From Thermomonas hydrothermalis (lineage in GTDB: Bacteria; Pseudomonadota; Gammaproteobacteria; Xanthomonadales; Xanthomonadaceae), in NCBI RefSeq assembly GCF_900129205.1, contig NZ_FQUK01000004.1, positions 1 to 64,000 of the forward strand: DNA of 64,000 nucleotides. The letters are read 5' to 3'. The position numbers and the translations under genes are program-made. A model generated the notes under the pieces. The model was given only the letters and a program-made list of their open reading frames with translations. It was not told the DNA's origin and made no database searches. Of the stretch, positions 37,721 to 49,619 are shown piece after piece (positions within the stretch are counted from its first letter, which is position 1; every line of letters starts with the position of its first letter).

Positions 37721-38467
37721 ATGAAGTTGCGTGTGATTGCTGCCAGCCTGGCGGCCCTGACCCTGACCGCCGGGGTTGCCTCGGCACAGACCAAGCCGGC
37801 CCCTGCGCCGACCCCAGCCAAACCGGCGGCTGCCACGGCGGCCAAGCCCGCAAGTCCTGCGGCACCGGCCGTGGACAAGTTCCACGCCAGTTATGCCTTC
37901 GGCTGGCAGTTGGGGCAGGAGCTGGCCAATACCGGTGAGCCCATTGATATCGCCACCGTGGTCCGAGGCGTGCAGGACGCCTTCGCTGGCAAGCAGCCGG
38001 CCTATACCGAGCAGCAACTGAGCGCGGCTTACGCCGGGTTCCAGCAGCGCATGCAGCAGAAGGCTGAAGAGGCGTTCCGCAAGGCGCTGGCCGACAACCA
38101 GGCGCAGTCGGCCGACTTCATCGGCAAGTACAAGGCGCAGCAAGGGGTGGTGACCCTGCCCAGCGGCATCATGTACCGCGTGGCCAAGGCCGGAACCGGC
38201 CCCAAGCCGACTGCCAACAGTGAAGTGCAGATCGCCTTCCGCAGCTTCCTGGCGGCCGTTGGCATGCCGCTCAGCGGAGTGCAGACGCCGCCGCCGTTCA
38301 AGGTGGGCGATGCGCCGATCCCGGCGCTGAAGGAAACCCTGCCGCTGATGAACCAGGGCACGGTGTATGAGGTGGTGATCCCGCCGGGCAAGATGGGCGG
38401 CGCCCAGAACACGCAGTTCGATCAGCAGGCGATTGCCCTGCAGGTTGAGCTGGGGGTTGTGAAGTAA
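37721..38467 (+). CDS. FKBP-type peptidyl-prolyl isomerase N-domain protein, divergent
   Basis: Exported protein of 248 residues: signal peptide MKLRVIAASLAALTLTAGVASA, a Pro/Ala-rich linker (PAPAPTPAKPAAATAAKP), then an FKBP-type N-terminal dimerisation domain (YAFGWQLGQELANTGEPIDI, RKALADNQAQSADFIGKYKAQQGV) and a C-terminal region with LPSGIMYRVAKAGTGPKPT. The FKBP core is altered and the usual active-site aromatic residues are not clear, so isomerase activity is doubtful; a periplasmic chaperone role is possible. Confidence 0.72.
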   Translation: MKLRVIAASLAALTLTAGVASAQTKPAPAPTPAKPAAATAAKPASPAAPAVDKFHASYAFGWQLGQELANTGEPIDIATVVRGVQDAFAGKQPAYTEQQLSAAYAGFQQRMQQKAEEAFRKALADNQAQSADFIGKYKAQQGVVTLPSGIMYRVAKAGTGPKPTANSEVQIAFRSFLAAVGMPLSGVQTPPPFKVGDAPIPALKETLPLMNQGTVYEVVIPPGKMGGAQNTQFDQQAIALQVELGVVK

Positions 38468-38494
38468 GCCATCACGCCATTGCCGTGGCAGTGT

Positions 38495-38530
38495 CGAAAC
38501 GCCGGCCGTGTGCCGGCGTTTCGCGTTCTG
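38495..38530. terminator. Terminator after the FKBP-like gene
   Basis: Perfect 12-bp stem CGAAACGCCGGC (38495-38506) with GCCGGCGTTTCG (38512-38523), loop CGTGT, followed by CGTTCTG. It lies 19 bases before the next gene. Confidence 0.65.
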
Positions 38531-38548
38531 GGATGTACCATTTTCAGC

Positions 38549-38740
38549 ATGGCCCCAGCATCTCCCCCCATCTCCAGTCCCTGCATCCGCGTCTGCCGGC
38601 TCGATGCCGAGGGGCTGTGTGTCGGCTGTCATCGCAGCCGCGAGGAAATCGCGGCATGGATGCGCTGGAGTGAAGCCCAGCGGCGTCTGTTCATGGAGAC
38701 AGTACTGCGCGCCCGGGCCACACAGCGGGCGGGGCGATGA
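38549..38740 (+). CDS. DUF1289 family protein
   Basis: 63 residues with the family pattern SPCIRVCRLDAEGLCVGCHRS (four Cys) and an ensuing helix REEIAAWMRWSEAQRR. The four cysteines suggest a metal site; the function is unknown. It overlaps nudL by ATGA. Confidence 0.82.
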   Translation: MAPASPPISSPCIRVCRLDAEGLCVGCHRSREEIAAWMRWSEAQRRLFMETVLRARATQRAGR

Positions 38741-39363
38741 ATCCGGTGTTGGCCGCCAGGCTGCAACGGGCGGTGGAGCCGCTGACGCGGCCGCCGGAAC
38801 GGCCGCCGTGGAACCTGGACGCGCTGCAAGGCCTGCCGCTGCCACCGACATTGCGGCCGGCGGCCGTGCTGGTGGGTGTGGTCGCGCACGCACAACCGGC
38901 CGTGTTGCTGACCCGGCGTGCCGCCCATTTGCGTGATCACCCGGGGCAGGTCGGCTTTCCAGGGGGACGCATCGAGGGGCAGGATGCCTCGCCAGTGGCG
39001 GCGGCCCTGCGCGAGGCGCAGGAGGAAATCGGGTTGGAGCAGACGCTGGTGCAGCCGCTGGGTTATCTGGATCCGCTGGTCACGGTCACCGGATTTCAGG
39101 TGCAGCCGGTGCTGGCGCTGGTGGCGCCTGGATATCAGCCCCGACTGCAACGATCGGAAGTGGCGGAGGTGTTCGAGGTGCCACTGTCGCTGCTGCTGGA
39201 TCCCGCCCGCGTGCAGACCGTCTCGGTCGAGTTCGGCGGTCGCAGCCACCAGGTGTTTCAATACGACTATGCGCCGCAGCGGATCTGGGGCGCGACCGCG
39301 GCGATCCTGGTCAACCTGCGGCAACGGCTGCTTACCGCGCAATCAGAGCAAAGGAGTGAGTGA
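38737..39363 (+). CDS. nudL: Nudix CoA pyrophosphatase (NudL type)
   Basis: Hydrolyses CoA and related esters to 3',5'-ADP and phosphopantetheine; 208 residues. The NuCoA motif is LLTRRAAHLRDHPGQVGFPG and the Nudix box runs from GGRIEGQDAS to ALREAQEEIGL. It is coupled to the DUF1289 gene upstream and to the sulfurtransferase downstream by overlapping stop and start codons. Confidence 0.9.
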   Translation: MNPVLAARLQRAVEPLTRPPERPPWNLDALQGLPLPPTLRPAAVLVGVVAHAQPAVLLTRRAAHLRDHPGQVGFPGGRIEGQDASPVAAALREAQEEIGLEQTLVQPLGYLDPLVTVTGFQVQPVLALVAPGYQPRLQRSEVAEVFEVPLSLLLDPARVQTVSVEFGGRSHQVFQYDYAPQRIWGATAAILVNLRQRLLTAQSEQRSE

Positions 39364-40211
39364 TGGCAGGCTGGACGACTTTGGTGCAACCCGACGTGCT
39401 GGCAATGGCGCTGCAGCGGCCGGACGTGGTGATCGTGGATTGCCGTTTCAGTCTTGCCGACCCGCTTGCCGGTGAGCAGGCATGGCGCAAGTCGCACCTG
39501 CCTGGTGCGGTGTATGCCCATCTGGAGCGGGATCTGTCGAACATGGCCCGACACGGGGAGGGGCGGCATCCGTGGCCAGACGAGCACGCCTTTCTGGCAC
39601 GTCTGCAGCAGTGGGGGATCAGTCCTTCCACCCAGGTGGTGGCCTACGACGATGGTGACGGTGCGATCGCCGCCCGATTGTGGTTTCTGCTGCGCGTGCT
39701 TGGGCACGAGAAGGTGGCGGTGCTGGACGGTGGCCTGAAGCGTTGGATCGCACTTGGGTTGCCGGCTTCGAGTGTGCCGCCGCGGCCGGTGCCGGCGCAC
39801 TATGCCGGGCATTTCGACCGTAGCCGGCTGCTGGACGCGACGGCGGTGGAGGCGCATCTGGCCAATGGCGGGATCTTGATCGATGCACGGGCGCCGGAGC
39901 GCTTCCGTGGCGAACAGGAGCCGCTGGATCGGGTGGCCGGGCACGTGCCGGGCGCGATCAACCGCTACTACATGAACAACCTTCAGGAGACAGGTCAGTT
40001 CAAGTCGCCGATGCAACTGGCGGCCGAGTTCCGGGCCCTGCTGGGCGACCGTGATCCAACCCAGGTGGTGTCGATGTGCGGCTCTGGTGTCACCGCCTGT
40101 CACACCCTGCTGGCGATGGAGCGGGCCGGGCTGCGCGGCGGCAAGCTGTTTACAGCCTCTTGGAGTGGCTGGATCACCGATCCGGCACGGCCTGTTGCGA
40201 CCGGCCCGTAG
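39363..40211 (+). CDS. sseA: Thiosulfate/3-mercaptopyruvate sulfurtransferase
   Basis: Two rhodanese domains, 282 residues. The catalytic Cys is in SMCGSGVTACHTLL; the CGSGVT loop is nearer 3-mercaptopyruvate sulfurtransferase than thiosulfate rhodanese. LPGAVYAHLERDL is in the N-terminal, inactive domain. ATG 39363 overlaps the nudL stop; GTG at 39360 is an alternative. Confidence 0.85.
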   Translation: MAGWTTLVQPDVLAMALQRPDVVIVDCRFSLADPLAGEQAWRKSHLPGAVYAHLERDLSNMARHGEGRHPWPDEHAFLARLQQWGISPSTQVVAYDDGDGAIAARLWFLLRVLGHEKVAVLDGGLKRWIALGLPASSVPPRPVPAHYAGHFDRSRLLDATAVEAHLANGGILIDARAPERFRGEQEPLDRVAGHVPGAINRYYMNNLQETGQFKSPMQLAAEFRALLGDRDPTQVVSMCGSGVTACHTLLAMERAGLRGGKLFTASWSGWITDPARPVATGP

Positions 40212-40225
40212 GGCCGCGGTATCGC

Positions 40226-40984
40226 TTATTTGCCGATCCGCGCCAGCATGGCGCGCAGCGCGGCCTGGGTGTCTGGGTGCCGCCATTGCGCGACGAACCG
40301 CTCCAGGTCGATGCGTTCCGGAGCCAGCGCGGCCACCACGTCGCGGCGGGCGATGGCGCGGGTTTCGCGCATCGGCATGGACGGCAGATCCAACAGTGCC
40401 TGCAGCCAGGCATGGGCGCGGGCGTTGACTTCGTCGATATCGGTGAGTTCGTCCACCAGCCCGATCCGGAGCGCCTCGTCGGCCTCCGGCATTGCGCCGG
40501 CCACCAGCAGCCGTTCGGCGCGATGCGGCCCGACCACCCGCACCAGCAAGGCCTGGATACCTTCCGGGGCGACCAGCCCGACCTGGGTCTCATTCAACCC
40601 GATCCGGAACGGCCCGTTGGCCATGATCCGGTAGTCGCAGCACAGGGCCAGCACACAGCCGCCAGCCGGCGCATGGCCGGCCATGGCCGCTACCACGGGA
40701 ACCGGGCTTGCGGCGAGGGCGCGGGCGGCACGGAAGAACGCCGACCAGGCCTGCAGCAGGGCCTCCTGGTCGTCGCCCAGCGAGAGCAGGTAGGGCACAT
40801 CCAGTCCGGCGGAAAACACCTTGGTGCCGCCAGCCAGGACGATGCCGCCGGCCCCTTCCGCCACGGCCTGTTCGACTGCATCGGCCAGTGCCAGACACAG
40901 CGCCGGATTGAGCGCATTGACCGGGGGGCGGGCCATCTGCAACTGCCAGATCGGGCCGGTACGGGTGATGTCGATCAGGGACAT
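40226..40984 (-). CDS. Enoyl-CoA hydratase/isomerase family protein
   Basis: Crotonase-superfamily protein of 252 residues. The oxyanion-hole parts are VFSAGLDVPYLLSLG and GHAPAGGCVLALCCDYRIMA; QVGLVAPEGIQALLVRVVG replaces the usual catalytic Glu segment, so it resembles enoyl-CoA isomerases. ATG 40984 has GAGG upstream; ATG 41014 would overlap the thioesterase stop (ATGA) and is also possible. The substrate is unknown. Confidence 0.82.
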   Translation of the reverse strand: MSLIDITRTGPIWQLQMARPPVNALNPALCLALADAVEQAVAEGAGGIVLAGGTKVFSAGLDVPYLLSLGDDQEALLQAWSAFFRAARALAASPVPVVAAMAGHAPAGGCVLALCCDYRIMANGPFRIGLNETQVGLVAPEGIQALLVRVVGPHRAERLLVAGAMPEADEALRIGLVDELTDIDEVNARAHAWLQALLDLPSMPMRETRAIARRDVVAALAPERIDLERFVAQWRHPDTQAALRAMLARIGK

Positions 40985-41010
40985 GGGGCGTGCCTCGGAT
41001 TGGGGGCTGA

Positions 41011-41421
41011 TCATGCGATGCGCAGTTGGTTGACGGCCTGGCGGACGCCTTCCGGCAGTGGAGTGGCGCGGCCGCTGTGGCGGTCGATCCAGACCAGGAC
41101 CACTTCGCCGTCACAGTGTAGGGTGCCATCGGCAGCGACGATGCGGTGGCCGATCGTCACGCTGCTGGTGCCGACGCGGGTCACGGCAAGTTCAACGAAG
41201 ATCGAAGCCGGATATTCGATCGGGGCCTTGAAGTTGAGCATGGCCGAGGCCACCACCGGGCCCAGCGAGGGCGTCACCCAGGGTGTGTCGAGGGTCTGCA
41301 TCCACTCGATGCGCGCCTGTTCGAGAAAGGTCAGATAGCGCGCATTGTTGACGTGGTTGTAGGCATCCAGGTCACTCCAACGCAGCGGGATGGCGACACG
41401 GAACGGCGCAGTGGTGGTCAT
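41011..41421 (-). CDS. Acyl-CoA thioesterase, 4HBT (hotdog) family
   Basis: Single hotdog-domain protein of 136 residues of the YbgC/FadM type. The catalytic region is [29 protein letters not shown] with the conserved Asp. It hydrolyses acyl-CoA thioesters; the chain length is unknown. It overlaps uvrA upstream by ATGA and is followed by an enoyl-CoA hydratase, suggesting lipid-degradation genes coupled to uvrA. Confidence 0.85.
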   Translation of the reverse strand: MTTTAPFRVAIPLRWSDLDAYNHVNNARYLTFLEQARIEWMQTLDTPWVTPSLGPVVASAMLNFKAPIEYPASIFVELAVTRVGTSSVTIGHRIVAADGTLHCDGEVVLVWIDRHSGRATPLPEGVRQAVNQLRIA

Positions 41422-44309
41422 GGTGCAGTCTTCAACGTGTGGGGAGCGGCAGAGCTTGCCCGATCACGTTCGAGCAATGGCGCAAGAAAGCGGCCGGTGT
41501 GCGATGCCGGGTGTACGGCAATGTCCTCGGGGGTGCCAGTGGCAACGATGGTGCCGCCGCGATGGCCGCCCTCGGGCCCGAGATCGACGATCCAGTCGGC
41601 GGTCTTGATCACGTCCAGATTGTGCTCGATCACCACCACGGTGTTGCCATCGTCGCGTAGACGGTGCAGCACCCCCAGCAGTGCCTCGATATCGTGGAAG
41701 TGCAGGCCGGTGGTGGGCTCATCGAGGATGTACAGGGTGCGGCCGGTGTCACGGCGCGACAGTTCTTTCGACAGCTTGACCCGTTGTGCTTCGCCGCCGG
41801 ACAGCGTGGTGGCGCTCTGGCCGAGCTTGATATAGCTCAGACCGACGTCCATCAGCGTCTCCAGTTTGCGGGCGATGGCGGGCACCGGCTGGAACAGCTC
41901 CAGCGCCTCTTCCACGGTCATTTCCAGCACATCGTGGATGTTGTAGCCCTTGTAGCGAATCTCCAGGGTTTCCCGGTTGTAGCGCTTGCCCTGGCAGACG
42001 TCGCAAGGTACGTACACATCGGGCAGGAAGTGCATCTCCACCTTGATCAGGCCGTCGCCCTGGCAGGCCTCGCAGCGGCCGCCGCGCACGTTGAAGCTGA
42101 AGCGTCCCGGCGAATAGCCGCGCGCACGTGCTTCCGGCACCTGCGCGAACAGCTCGCGCAGCGGCGTGAACAGCCCGGTGTAGGTGGCTGGGTTGCTGCG
42201 CGGGGTGCGGCCGATCGGCGACTGGTCGATGTCCACCACCTTGTCGAAATGGTCCAGCCCGTGGATGGCCCGATACGGCGCTGGTGTATGCGCGGCACCG
42301 TTGATTTCGTTGGCCGCCAGTGCGTAGAGGGTGTCGTTGATCAGGGTGGACTTGCCGGAGCCGGAGACGCCGGTGATACAGGTCATCAGGCCGACCGGAA
42401 TCTCCAGATCGACGTTTTTCAGGTTGTTGCCGCAGGCGCCGAGCAGACGCAGCATGCACTTGCGGTTGGGCGCGTGGCGCCGAGTGGGCAGTTCGATCCG
42501 GCGCTGGCCGGACAGGTATTGCCCGGTCAGCGAGCGCGGTTCGGCCATCACCTCCGCCAGCGTGCCGGATGCCACCACCTCGCCGCCATGGCTGCCGGCA
42601 CCGGGGCCGATATCGACGATATGGTCGGCCAGACGGATCGCGTCTTCGTCGTGCTCGACCACGATCACGGTATTGCCCAGATCGCGCAGCCGGGTGAGGG
42701 TGCCCAGCAAACGGGCATTGTCGCGCTGGTGCAGGCCGATCGAAGGCTCATCGAGCACGTACATCACGCCGACCAGGCCGGCACCGATCTGGCTGGCCAG
42801 ACGGATGCGCTGGGCTTCGCCACCGGAGAGGGTGTCGGCCTTGCGATCCAGGCTCAGGTAATCCAGCCCGACATCGACCAGAAAACCGAGCCGCGCACGG
42901 ATTTCCTTGACGATCTTGGCGGCGATTTCACCGCGCCAGCCGGGCAGGCGAAGCGAATCGAAGAAGGCCAGGCAGGTGTCGATCGGCATGATCGCGATTT
43001 CGTGCAGCGCGCGGTCGGCGACGAACACGTTGCGGGCCTGCCGGTTCAGACGGGCGCCGCCGCAGTCGGGGCAGGTGCGTTCGCTGATGTAGCGTGCGAG
43101 TTCCTCGCGGACCGCGGCGCTTTCGGTCTCGCGATAGCGGCGCTCGAGATTGGGCAGGATGCCCTCGAACGGATGCCGGCTTTGCACCTTGCGGCCATGT
43201 TCGCCGACATAACGCATCGCGATCGCTTCTTCGCCGCTGCCGTAGAGAATGATCTGGCGGATCCGTTCCGGCAGCTTCTGCCAGGGCGTATCGACGTCGA
43301 ATCCGTAATGCCGCGCCAGCGAGTCGATCATCGCGAAGTAGTAGGTGTTGCGCCGATCCCAGCCGCGCATCGCGCCGGCGGCCAGCGACAGCTCGGGATG
43401 GGCCACGACTTTGGCAGGGTCGAAGAACTGGGCCACGCCCAGGCCGTCGCAGCTCGGGCAGGCGCCGATCGGCGAGTTGAACGAAAACAGCCGCGGCTCC
43501 AGTTCCGGCAGCGAGTAGTCGCAGACCGGACAGGCATAGCGTGACGAGAACAGCAGCGGGGCGCGCTCGGGCTGATCCATCGATTGCACGATCGCCATGC
43601 CATCGCCCAGCTTGAGCGCCGTCTCGAACGACTCGGCCAGGCGCTGGCGCAGATCGGCGCGCGGCCGGAAGCGGTCGATCACCGCCTCGATGGTGTGCTT
43701 GACCCGCAGCGCCAGCGGTGGCACCGCGTCGATCTCGTACAGCACGCCATCCACCCGCACCCGCACGTACCCTTGTGCCCGCAGCTGATCGAACACCTGC
43801 AGATGCTCGCCTTTGCGCTCCCGCACCACCGGCGCCAGCAGCATCCAGCGCTGCTCGGCGAGCGTCGGGTCGGCCTCCATCGCCAGCACCTGGTCAACCA
43901 TCTGGCTGACGGTCTGCGCCTCCAGCGGATAGCCGTGGTCGGGGCAGCGCGGGGTGCCGACGCGTGCATACAGCAGGCGCAGGTAGTCATGGATTTCGGT
44001 GATGGTGCCGACCGTCGAACGCGGGTTGTGGCTGGTCGATTTCTGCTCGATGGAAATCGCCGGCGACAGCCCTTCGATATGGTCGAGATCGGGCTTGTCC
44101 ATCACACTCAGGAACTGGCGGGCATAGGCCGACAGCGATTCCACGTAGCGGCGCTGGCCTTCGGCATAGATCGTGTCGAAGGCCAGTGACGACTTGCCGG
44201 AGCCAGACAGCCCGGTGATCACGATCAGCCGGTCGCGCGGCAGATCGAGGTCGATATTCTTGAGGTTGTGCGTCCGTGCACCGCGAATGCGGATGTAGTC
44301 CAGGGCCAT
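41418..44309 (-). CDS. uvrA: UvrA excinuclease ATPase
   Basis: DNA damage-recognition ATPase of nucleotide excision repair; 963 residues. Two ABC modules with Walker [13 protein letters not shown] and [13 protein letters not shown], signature LSGGEAQRI and LSGGEAQRV, plus zinc modules ([20 protein letters not shown] with CDVC). The start at 44309 gives [17 protein letters not shown] searched the upstream region for the LexA box and found none. Confidence 0.97.
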   Translation of the reverse strand: MALDYIRIRGARTHNLKNIDLDLPRDRLIVITGLSGSGKSSLAFDTIYAEGQRRYVESLSAYARQFLSVMDKPDLDHIEGLSPAISIEQKSTSHNPRSTVGTITEIHDYLRLLYARVGTPRCPDHGYPLEAQTVSQMVDQVLAMEADPTLAEQRWMLLAPVVRERKGEHLQVFDQLRAQGYVRVRVDGVLYEIDAVPPLALRVKHTIEAVIDRFRPRADLRQRLAESFETALKLGDGMAIVQSMDQPERAPLLFSSRYACPVCDYSLPELEPRLFSFNSPIGACPSCDGLGVAQFFDPAKVVAHPELSLAAGAMRGWDRRNTYYFAMIDSLARHYGFDVDTPWQKLPERIRQIILYGSGEEAIAMRYVGEHGRKVQSRHPFEGILPNLERRYRETESAAVREELARYISERTCPDCGGARLNRQARNVFVADRALHEIAIMPIDTCLAFFDSLRLPGWRGEIAAKIVKEIRARLGFLVDVGLDYLSLDRKADTLSGGEAQRIRLASQIGAGLVGVMYVLDEPSIGLHQRDNARLLGTLTRLRDLGNTVIVVEHDEDAIRLADHIVDIGPGAGSHGGEVVASGTLAEVMAEPRSLTGQYLSGQRRIELPTRRHAPNRKCMLRLLGACGNNLKNVDLEIPVGLMTCITGVSGSGKSTLINDTLYALAANEINGAAHTPAPYRAIHGLDHFDKVVDIDQSPIGRTPRSNPATYTGLFTPLRELFAQVPEARARGYSPGRFSFNVRGGRCEACQGDGLIKVEMHFLPDVYVPCDVCQGKRYNRETLEIRYKGYNIHDVLEMTVEEALELFQPVPAIARKLETLMDVGLSYIKLGQSATTLSGGEAQRVKLSKELSRRDTGRTLYILDEPTTGLHFHDIEALLGVLHRLRDDGNTVVVIEHNLDVIKTADWIVDLGPEGGHRGGTIVATGTPEDIAVHPASHTGRFLAPLLERDRASSAAPHTLKTAP

Positions 44310-44470
44310 CGCCAAGTCCTGCGGGGGTGGGGGAGTGGCCGGGCGGCCAATCAGCAAGCCTAGCGAGCTGCCGCGGGCCGGGCAAATCGGTGGGTTCGCT
44401 CAGTAGGTGCTGTCAGACGCCATCGGGGCGGCGTGTGCATCTGGGGCAGGCGCCGCGGGGGTACACCTGG

Positions 44471-44500
44471 TTGCCTTGCGCTACCGTAATCGCCTAGAAT
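44471..44500 (+). promoter_or_regulatory. Candidate promoter for rplU-rpmA
   Basis: TTGCCT (44471-44476), 18-base spacer, TAGAAT (44495-44500), 84 bases before rplU. A second TAGAAT at 44550 is closer but lacks a good -35. Confidence 0.4.
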
Positions 44501-44583
44501 TGCCGGTCTGCCCCAGGGCGGGCCAGCTCGGTTGGGCCGGGCTGCGCTTTAGAATAACGACAGAACCGAAAGAGAACACCCCA

Positions 44584-44892
44584 ATGTACGCAATCGTGGT
44601 CACCGGCGGTAAGCAATACCGCGTGATGCAGGGCGAAACGCTCCGCGTCGAGAAGCTCGAAGCCGAAGCCGGCAGCGAGATCAAGCTGGATAACGTCCTG
44701 ATGCTGGGCGATGCCGACGGCATCAAGCTCGGGGATGCGGTCAAGGGCGCCACCGTCACCGCCAAGGTGATCGGGCATGGCCGAGCCGACAAGATCCGCA
44801 TCGTCAAGTTCCGTCGTCGCAAGCACCATCGCAAGCAGATGGGGCACCGGCAGCACTACACCGAAATCCAGATCACCGGCATCAGCGCCTGA
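44584..44892 (+). CDS. rplU: Ribosomal protein L21
   Basis: 102-residue large-subunit protein; [14 protein letters not shown] at the N-terminus and [19 protein letters not shown] near the end are the conserved rRNA-binding regions. It leads the rplU-rpmA-obgE group. Confidence 0.98.
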   Translation: MYAIVVTGGKQYRVMQGETLRVEKLEAEAGSEIKLDNVLMLGDADGIKLGDAVKGATVTAKVIGHGRADKIRIVKFRRRKHHRKQMGHRQHYTEIQITGISA

Positions 44893-44916
44893 TCGTCAGC
44901 CTGGAGGAATTGAACA

Positions 44917-45177
44917 ATGGCACACAAAAAGGCAGGCGGCAGTACCCGCAACGGCCGCGATTCCAACCCCAAGTACCTCGGCGTCAAGCTGTTCGGCGGT
45001 CAGGCCGTGCAGGCCGGCAACATCATCGTCCGTCAGCGCGGCACCCAGTTCCATCCGGGCCCGGGTGTCGGCCTGGGGCGTGATCACACCCTGTTCGCGC
45101 TGGTCGATGGCACCGTCGAGTTTTCCGTCAAGGGCCCGAAGAAGCGTCGCACCGTCAGCGTGATCGCTGCGGCCTGA
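44917..45177 (+). CDS. rpmA: Ribosomal protein L27
   Basis: 86 residues; [19 protein letters not shown] is the flexible N-terminus reaching the peptidyl transferase centre, and the [17 protein letters not shown] segment is conserved. It starts 24 bases after rplU with GGAGG upstream; a terminator follows. Confidence 0.98.
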   Translation: MAHKKAGGSTRNGRDSNPKYLGVKLFGGQAVQAGNIIVRQRGTQFHPGPGVGLGRDHTLFALVDGTVEFSVKGPKKRRTVSVIAAA

Positions 45178-45209
45178 TTTCAGGCACCCCCTTGTGTGGA
45201 TACGAAGAG

Positions 45210-45230
45210 CCCCGCTTCGGCGGGGTTTTT
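45210..45230 (+). terminator. Intrinsic terminator after rpmA
   Basis: CCCCGC (45210-45215), TTCG tetraloop, GCGGGG (45220-45225), then TTTTT. Confidence 0.9.
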
Positions 45231-45236
45231 CGTTGA

Positions 45237-46349
<1,113 letters not shown>

Positions 46350-46403
46350 TGGTGGGGCGTTTCGGTTCGGCGCTGGCGTGGTCTGTCTTGAATCCGGGCA
46401 CGC

Positions 46404-46431
46404 AAAAAACCCCGCCTGTGCGGGGTTTTTT
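46404..46431. terminator. Bidirectional terminator between obgE and rpsT
   Basis: AAAAAACCCCG (46404-46414) pairs with CGGGGTTTTTT (46421-46431); serves both convergent genes. Confidence 0.9.
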
Positions 46432-46452
46432 GTGGCGAACGACCGTGATGCC

Positions 46453-46725
46453 TCAGGCAGCGGTCTGCAGCGCCTTGATGCGGGCGGTCAGGCGGGTCTT
46501 ATGACGGGCGGCCTTGTTCTTGTGGATCAGGCCGCGCGCAGCGAAGCGGTCCAGCAGCGGCTCGGCGATGGCGTAGGCCGCACGGGCGGCGGCGACATCG
46601 TTGGCATCGAGGGCTTTGATGACCTTCTTGATGGCGGTGCGCATCTGCGAGCGCTGGGCCACGTTACGGGCATTGCGCACGAGGGTCTGCTTGGCGCGCT
46701 TTTTGGCGGACTTGATGTTAGCCAC
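46453..46725 (-). CDS. rpsT: Ribosomal protein S20
   Basis: Small-subunit protein of 90 residues that binds 16S rRNA near its 5' domain. [17 protein letters not shown] at the N-terminus is characteristic. The start is GTG at 46725, with AGGA eight bases upstream; any other start would lose the conserved end. In E. coli S20 also uses a non-AUG start (UUG) as part of autoregulation, so the same may hold here. Confidence 0.96.
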   Translation of the reverse strand: MANIKSAKKRAKQTLVRNARNVAQRSQMRTAIKKVIKALDANDVAAARAAYAIAEPLLDRFAARGLIHKNKAARHKTRLTARIKALQTAA

Positions 46726-46964
46726 GGGGACAATCCTGGAAAGTCTTGGGGTTTTGGCGGCAGGGTTGGCGGCTGGCACAATGTGCGGCCACCAACAGCT
46801 TCGGAAAGACCGCCGATTATGGGCGATACGATGGATAGGGTCAAGCAGCGCCACACCCGGAAACCAACATGCCGGGCCGGTACCTGGCGGCGCTGGGGGT
46901 GGCGCGTGACGTCGTTGGCCGCAGGGCAGGGTGTCGGGATGGGTATGTGCGCAGAGGGGCAGGC

Positions 46965-48581
46965 ATGAGCGCGGCGGGACGGCCGCGCAGCATGGCGCGC
47001 GGGGTATTGTCGTTCGGCGGCATGACCCTGATCAGCCGGGTGTTCGGGCTGATTCGTGACCAGGTGTTCAATGCCACCTTTGGCGCCACCTGGATGACCG
47101 ACGCGTTCTGGGTGGCATTCCGGATCCCCAACTTCATGCGCCGGTTGTTTGCGGAAGGGTCGTTCTCGACTGCGTTCGTGCCGGTGTTCACTGAGATCAA
47201 GGAAACCCGGCCGCACCAGGATCTCAAGGCGCTGGTGGCGCGCGCCGCCGGTACCCTGGGTGGGGTGCTGCTGGTGGTGACTGCGTTGGGCATGCTGTTT
47301 GCGCCCCAGTTGGCGGCGGCATTCACCCAGGCCGATCCCGCCCCCGGCCAGCAGGTGCTGATTGCCAGCCTGCTGCGGCTGACCTTTCCCTTTCTGTTGT
47401 GTGTTTCGCTGACCGCGCTGGCGGCGGGCGCCCTCAACAGCTATCAGCGGTTTGGGCTGCCGGCCTTTGCCCCGATCATCCTCAACCTGTGCATGATTGC
47501 CGGGGCGCTGTGGGGATCGCGCCTGACCGATCCACCGATCCTGGCGATGGGGTGGGCGATCCTGGTCGCCGGCGTCCTGCAACTGTTGTTCCTGCTGCCG
47601 GCGCTGGCCAAGCTGGATCTGCTGGCGCTGCCGCGCTGGGGCTGGCGGCATCCGGATGTGCGTAAGGTGGTGCGGTTGATGGTGCCGACCCTGCTGGGTT
47701 CGTCGGTGGCCCAGGTCAACTTGTTGTTTGACACCTTCATCGCGGCGATGCTGGTGCATGGCTCGCAGAGCTGGTTGTCCACGGCCGACCGCTTTCTGGA
47801 ATTCCCGCTGGGGGTGTTCGGGATTGCCTTGGGCACGGTGATCCTGCCGACGCTATCGCGGCATCACGTCAATACCGATCGCGCCGGCTTCTCGAAATCC
47901 CTGGACTGGGGCCTGCGCACCACGCTGGTGATCATCCTGCCGGCGATGCTGGGGTTGATGCTGCTGGCCTTGCCGCTGGTGTCCACCATTTTCCAGTACG
48001 GCCGGTTCACGGCCGAAGCGGCGCGGATGACCGCGTTGTCGGTGTTTGGCCTCAGCTTCGGGCTGCCGGCCTTTGCCCTGGTCAAGACCGTGCTGCCGGC
48101 GTTCTATGCGCGCCAGGACACGCGCACGCCGGTGCGCGCCGGGCTGGTGGCGATGCTGGCCAACATGGTCTTCAACGTGGCGCTGCTGGCCTTGATGTAT
48201 CTGCTGTGGGTGCCCGAGGCCGCCAAGACGGGCGGGGTGATGGCCACGCTGGCGCGGGTGCCCGGGTTGCATTTTGCGTTGGGAATCGCCTCGGCGATGT
48301 CGAGCTACCTCAATCTGGCTCTGCTGTGGCGTTGGCTGCGCCGCGCCGACGTGTTCGATCCGCAGCCAGGCTGGGGCCGGTTCCTGTTGCGTCTGCTGCT
48401 GGCCAATGCGGTGATGGCGCTGGCTCTGCTGGCGGGGCTGCAGGTGGCGCCGGACTTCACCGTGGTGGATAAGTGGCAGCGCCTGGGGTGGCTGGTCACC
48501 CTGGTGGTGGGGGGCGCGTCGGTGTACGTGCTGGCGATGCTGGCGCTGGGGTTCAGGCTGCGCGATTTCCGCGAGCATTGA
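46965..48581 (+). CDS. murJ: Lipid II flippase MurJ
   Basis: Peptidoglycan lipid II flippase, 538 residues and about 14 membrane helices. Signatures: [20 protein letters not shown] and [18 protein letters not shown]. The ATG at 46965 gives a short cytoplasmic N-terminus ([16 protein letters not shown]). The next gene is ribF, 66 bases downstream. Confidence 0.93.
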   Translation: MSAAGRPRSMARGVLSFGGMTLISRVFGLIRDQVFNATFGATWMTDAFWVAFRIPNFMRRLFAEGSFSTAFVPVFTEIKETRPHQDLKALVARAAGTLGGVLLVVTALGMLFAPQLAAAFTQADPAPGQQVLIASLLRLTFPFLLCVSLTALAAGALNSYQRFGLPAFAPIILNLCMIAGALWGSRLTDPPILAMGWAILVAGVLQLLFLLPALAKLDLLALPRWGWRHPDVRKVVRLMVPTLLGSSVAQVNLLFDTFIAAMLVHGSQSWLSTADRFLEFPLGVFGIALGTVILPTLSRHHVNTDRAGFSKSLDWGLRTTLVIILPAMLGLMLLALPLVSTIFQYGRFTAEAARMTALSVFGLSFGLPAFALVKTVLPAFYARQDTRTPVRAGLVAMLANMVFNVALLALMYLLWVPEAAKTGGVMATLARVPGLHFALGIASAMSSYLNLALLWRWLRRADVFDPQPGWGRFLLRLLLANAVMALALLAGLQVAPDFTVVDKWQRLGWLVTLVVGGASVYVLAMLALGFRLRDFREH

Positions 48582-48647
48582 CTCAGGCGACGGCAGGCCG
48601 CAAGCGCAGGCGTGGTTCGTCCCGCATCGCTATACTGGCGATCTGTC

Positions 48648-49619
48648 ATGCGCTTTTTCCTCTTCCGCGATGCCAGCCCCGCCGAGGGGCACGGGCGGGC
48701 ACTTTGCCCGCAGGGCAGCGTGGTCTGCATCGGCGCCTTCGATGGCCTGCATCTGGGTCATCGTGCGCTGGTGGGCCGCGCGGTCGAGCGTGCGCGTGCG
48801 CTGGGCGTGGCCGCGGTGGCGCTTGGTTTCGAGCCGCTGCCGCGCGAGTTTTTTGCAGCCGCCGCGCCGCCGCCGCGGCTGATGTTGCCGCGTGCCCGGA
48901 TCGAAGCCTTGCGGGCGCTGGGCTGCGATGGGGTCGGGCTGCTGCGGTTCAATGCCGCCTTGGCGGCCATGGACGCCGAGACGTTCGTGCGAACCGTGCT
49001 GGTCGAGCGGCTGCGCGCCCGTGAAGTCTGGGTCGGGCCGGGATTCCGGTTTGGCCGGGGGCGTGCCGGTGATCTGGCCCTGTTGCAGATCCTGGGGCAG
49101 GCGTTGGGGTTTTCCGCCCAGGCGATTGCGCCAGTGCTGGTCGATGACGTGCCGGTGTCCAGTACGCGCATCCGTGCTGCGCTGGCCGAAGGGGCTTTCG
49201 CGCAGGCGGCACGCCTGCTGGGGCGGCCCTATGCCATCGGCGGACGGGTCGTGCGTGGCCAGCAGCTGGGGCGTACGCTCGGGTTTCCGACCGCCAATCT
49301 GCGTTATGGCGGCAAAACCCCGCCGCTGCGTGGCATCTACGCGACCTGGGTGCACGGCGTGGGGCCGGCGCCCTGGCCGTCGGTCTCCAGTTTCGGTACC
49401 CGGCCCACGGTACAGGGCGTGGAGCCGCTGCTGGAGGCGCACCTGTTCGATTTCGAGGGTGACCTGTATGGGCGCCGCATCGAGGTCGAGTTCGTCGCCC
49501 ACTTGCGCGACGAGACCACCTTCCCCGACCTGCCGGCGCTGACGGCGCAGATGCAACGCGACGCTCGGCAGGCTCGCACCCTCCTTCTCCAATCCGAACC
49601 ACGGCGAGCCCGCGCGTGA
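48648..49619 (+). CDS. ribF: Bifunctional riboflavin kinase/FAD synthetase
   Basis: Makes FMN and then FAD; 323 residues. N-terminal FMN adenylyltransferase domain with [17 protein letters not shown] and the [12 protein letters not shown] loop; C-terminal riboflavin kinase with [10 protein letters not shown] and the metal-binding region around [10 protein letters not shown]. It overlaps ileS by four bases, so FAD and Ile-tRNA genes are coupled as in E. coli. Confidence 0.95.
   Translation: MRFFLFRDASPAEGHGRALCPQGSVVCIGAFDGLHLGHRALVGRAVERARALGVAAVALGFEPLPREFFAAAAPPPRLMLPRARIEALRALGCDGVGLLRFNAALAAMDAETFVRTVLVERLRAREVWVGPGFRFGRGRAGDLALLQILGQALGFSAQAIAPVLVDDVPVSSTRIRAALAEGAFAQAARLLGRPYAIGGRVVRGQQLGRTLGFPTANLRYGGKTPPLRGIYATWVHGVGPAPWPSVSSFGTRPTVQGVEPLLEAHLFDFEGDLYGRRIEVEFVAHLRDETTFPDLPALTAQMQRDARQARTLLLQSEPRRARA

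Noticed and set aside
41664-43544. 626-codon plus-strand open frame opposite uvrA
   Set aside because: Antisense to well conserved uvrA and without recognisable domains; GC-rich shadow frame.
44310-44583. LexA box for uvrA
   Set aside because: No match to TTAG-N6-TACTA on either strand in the intergenic region.
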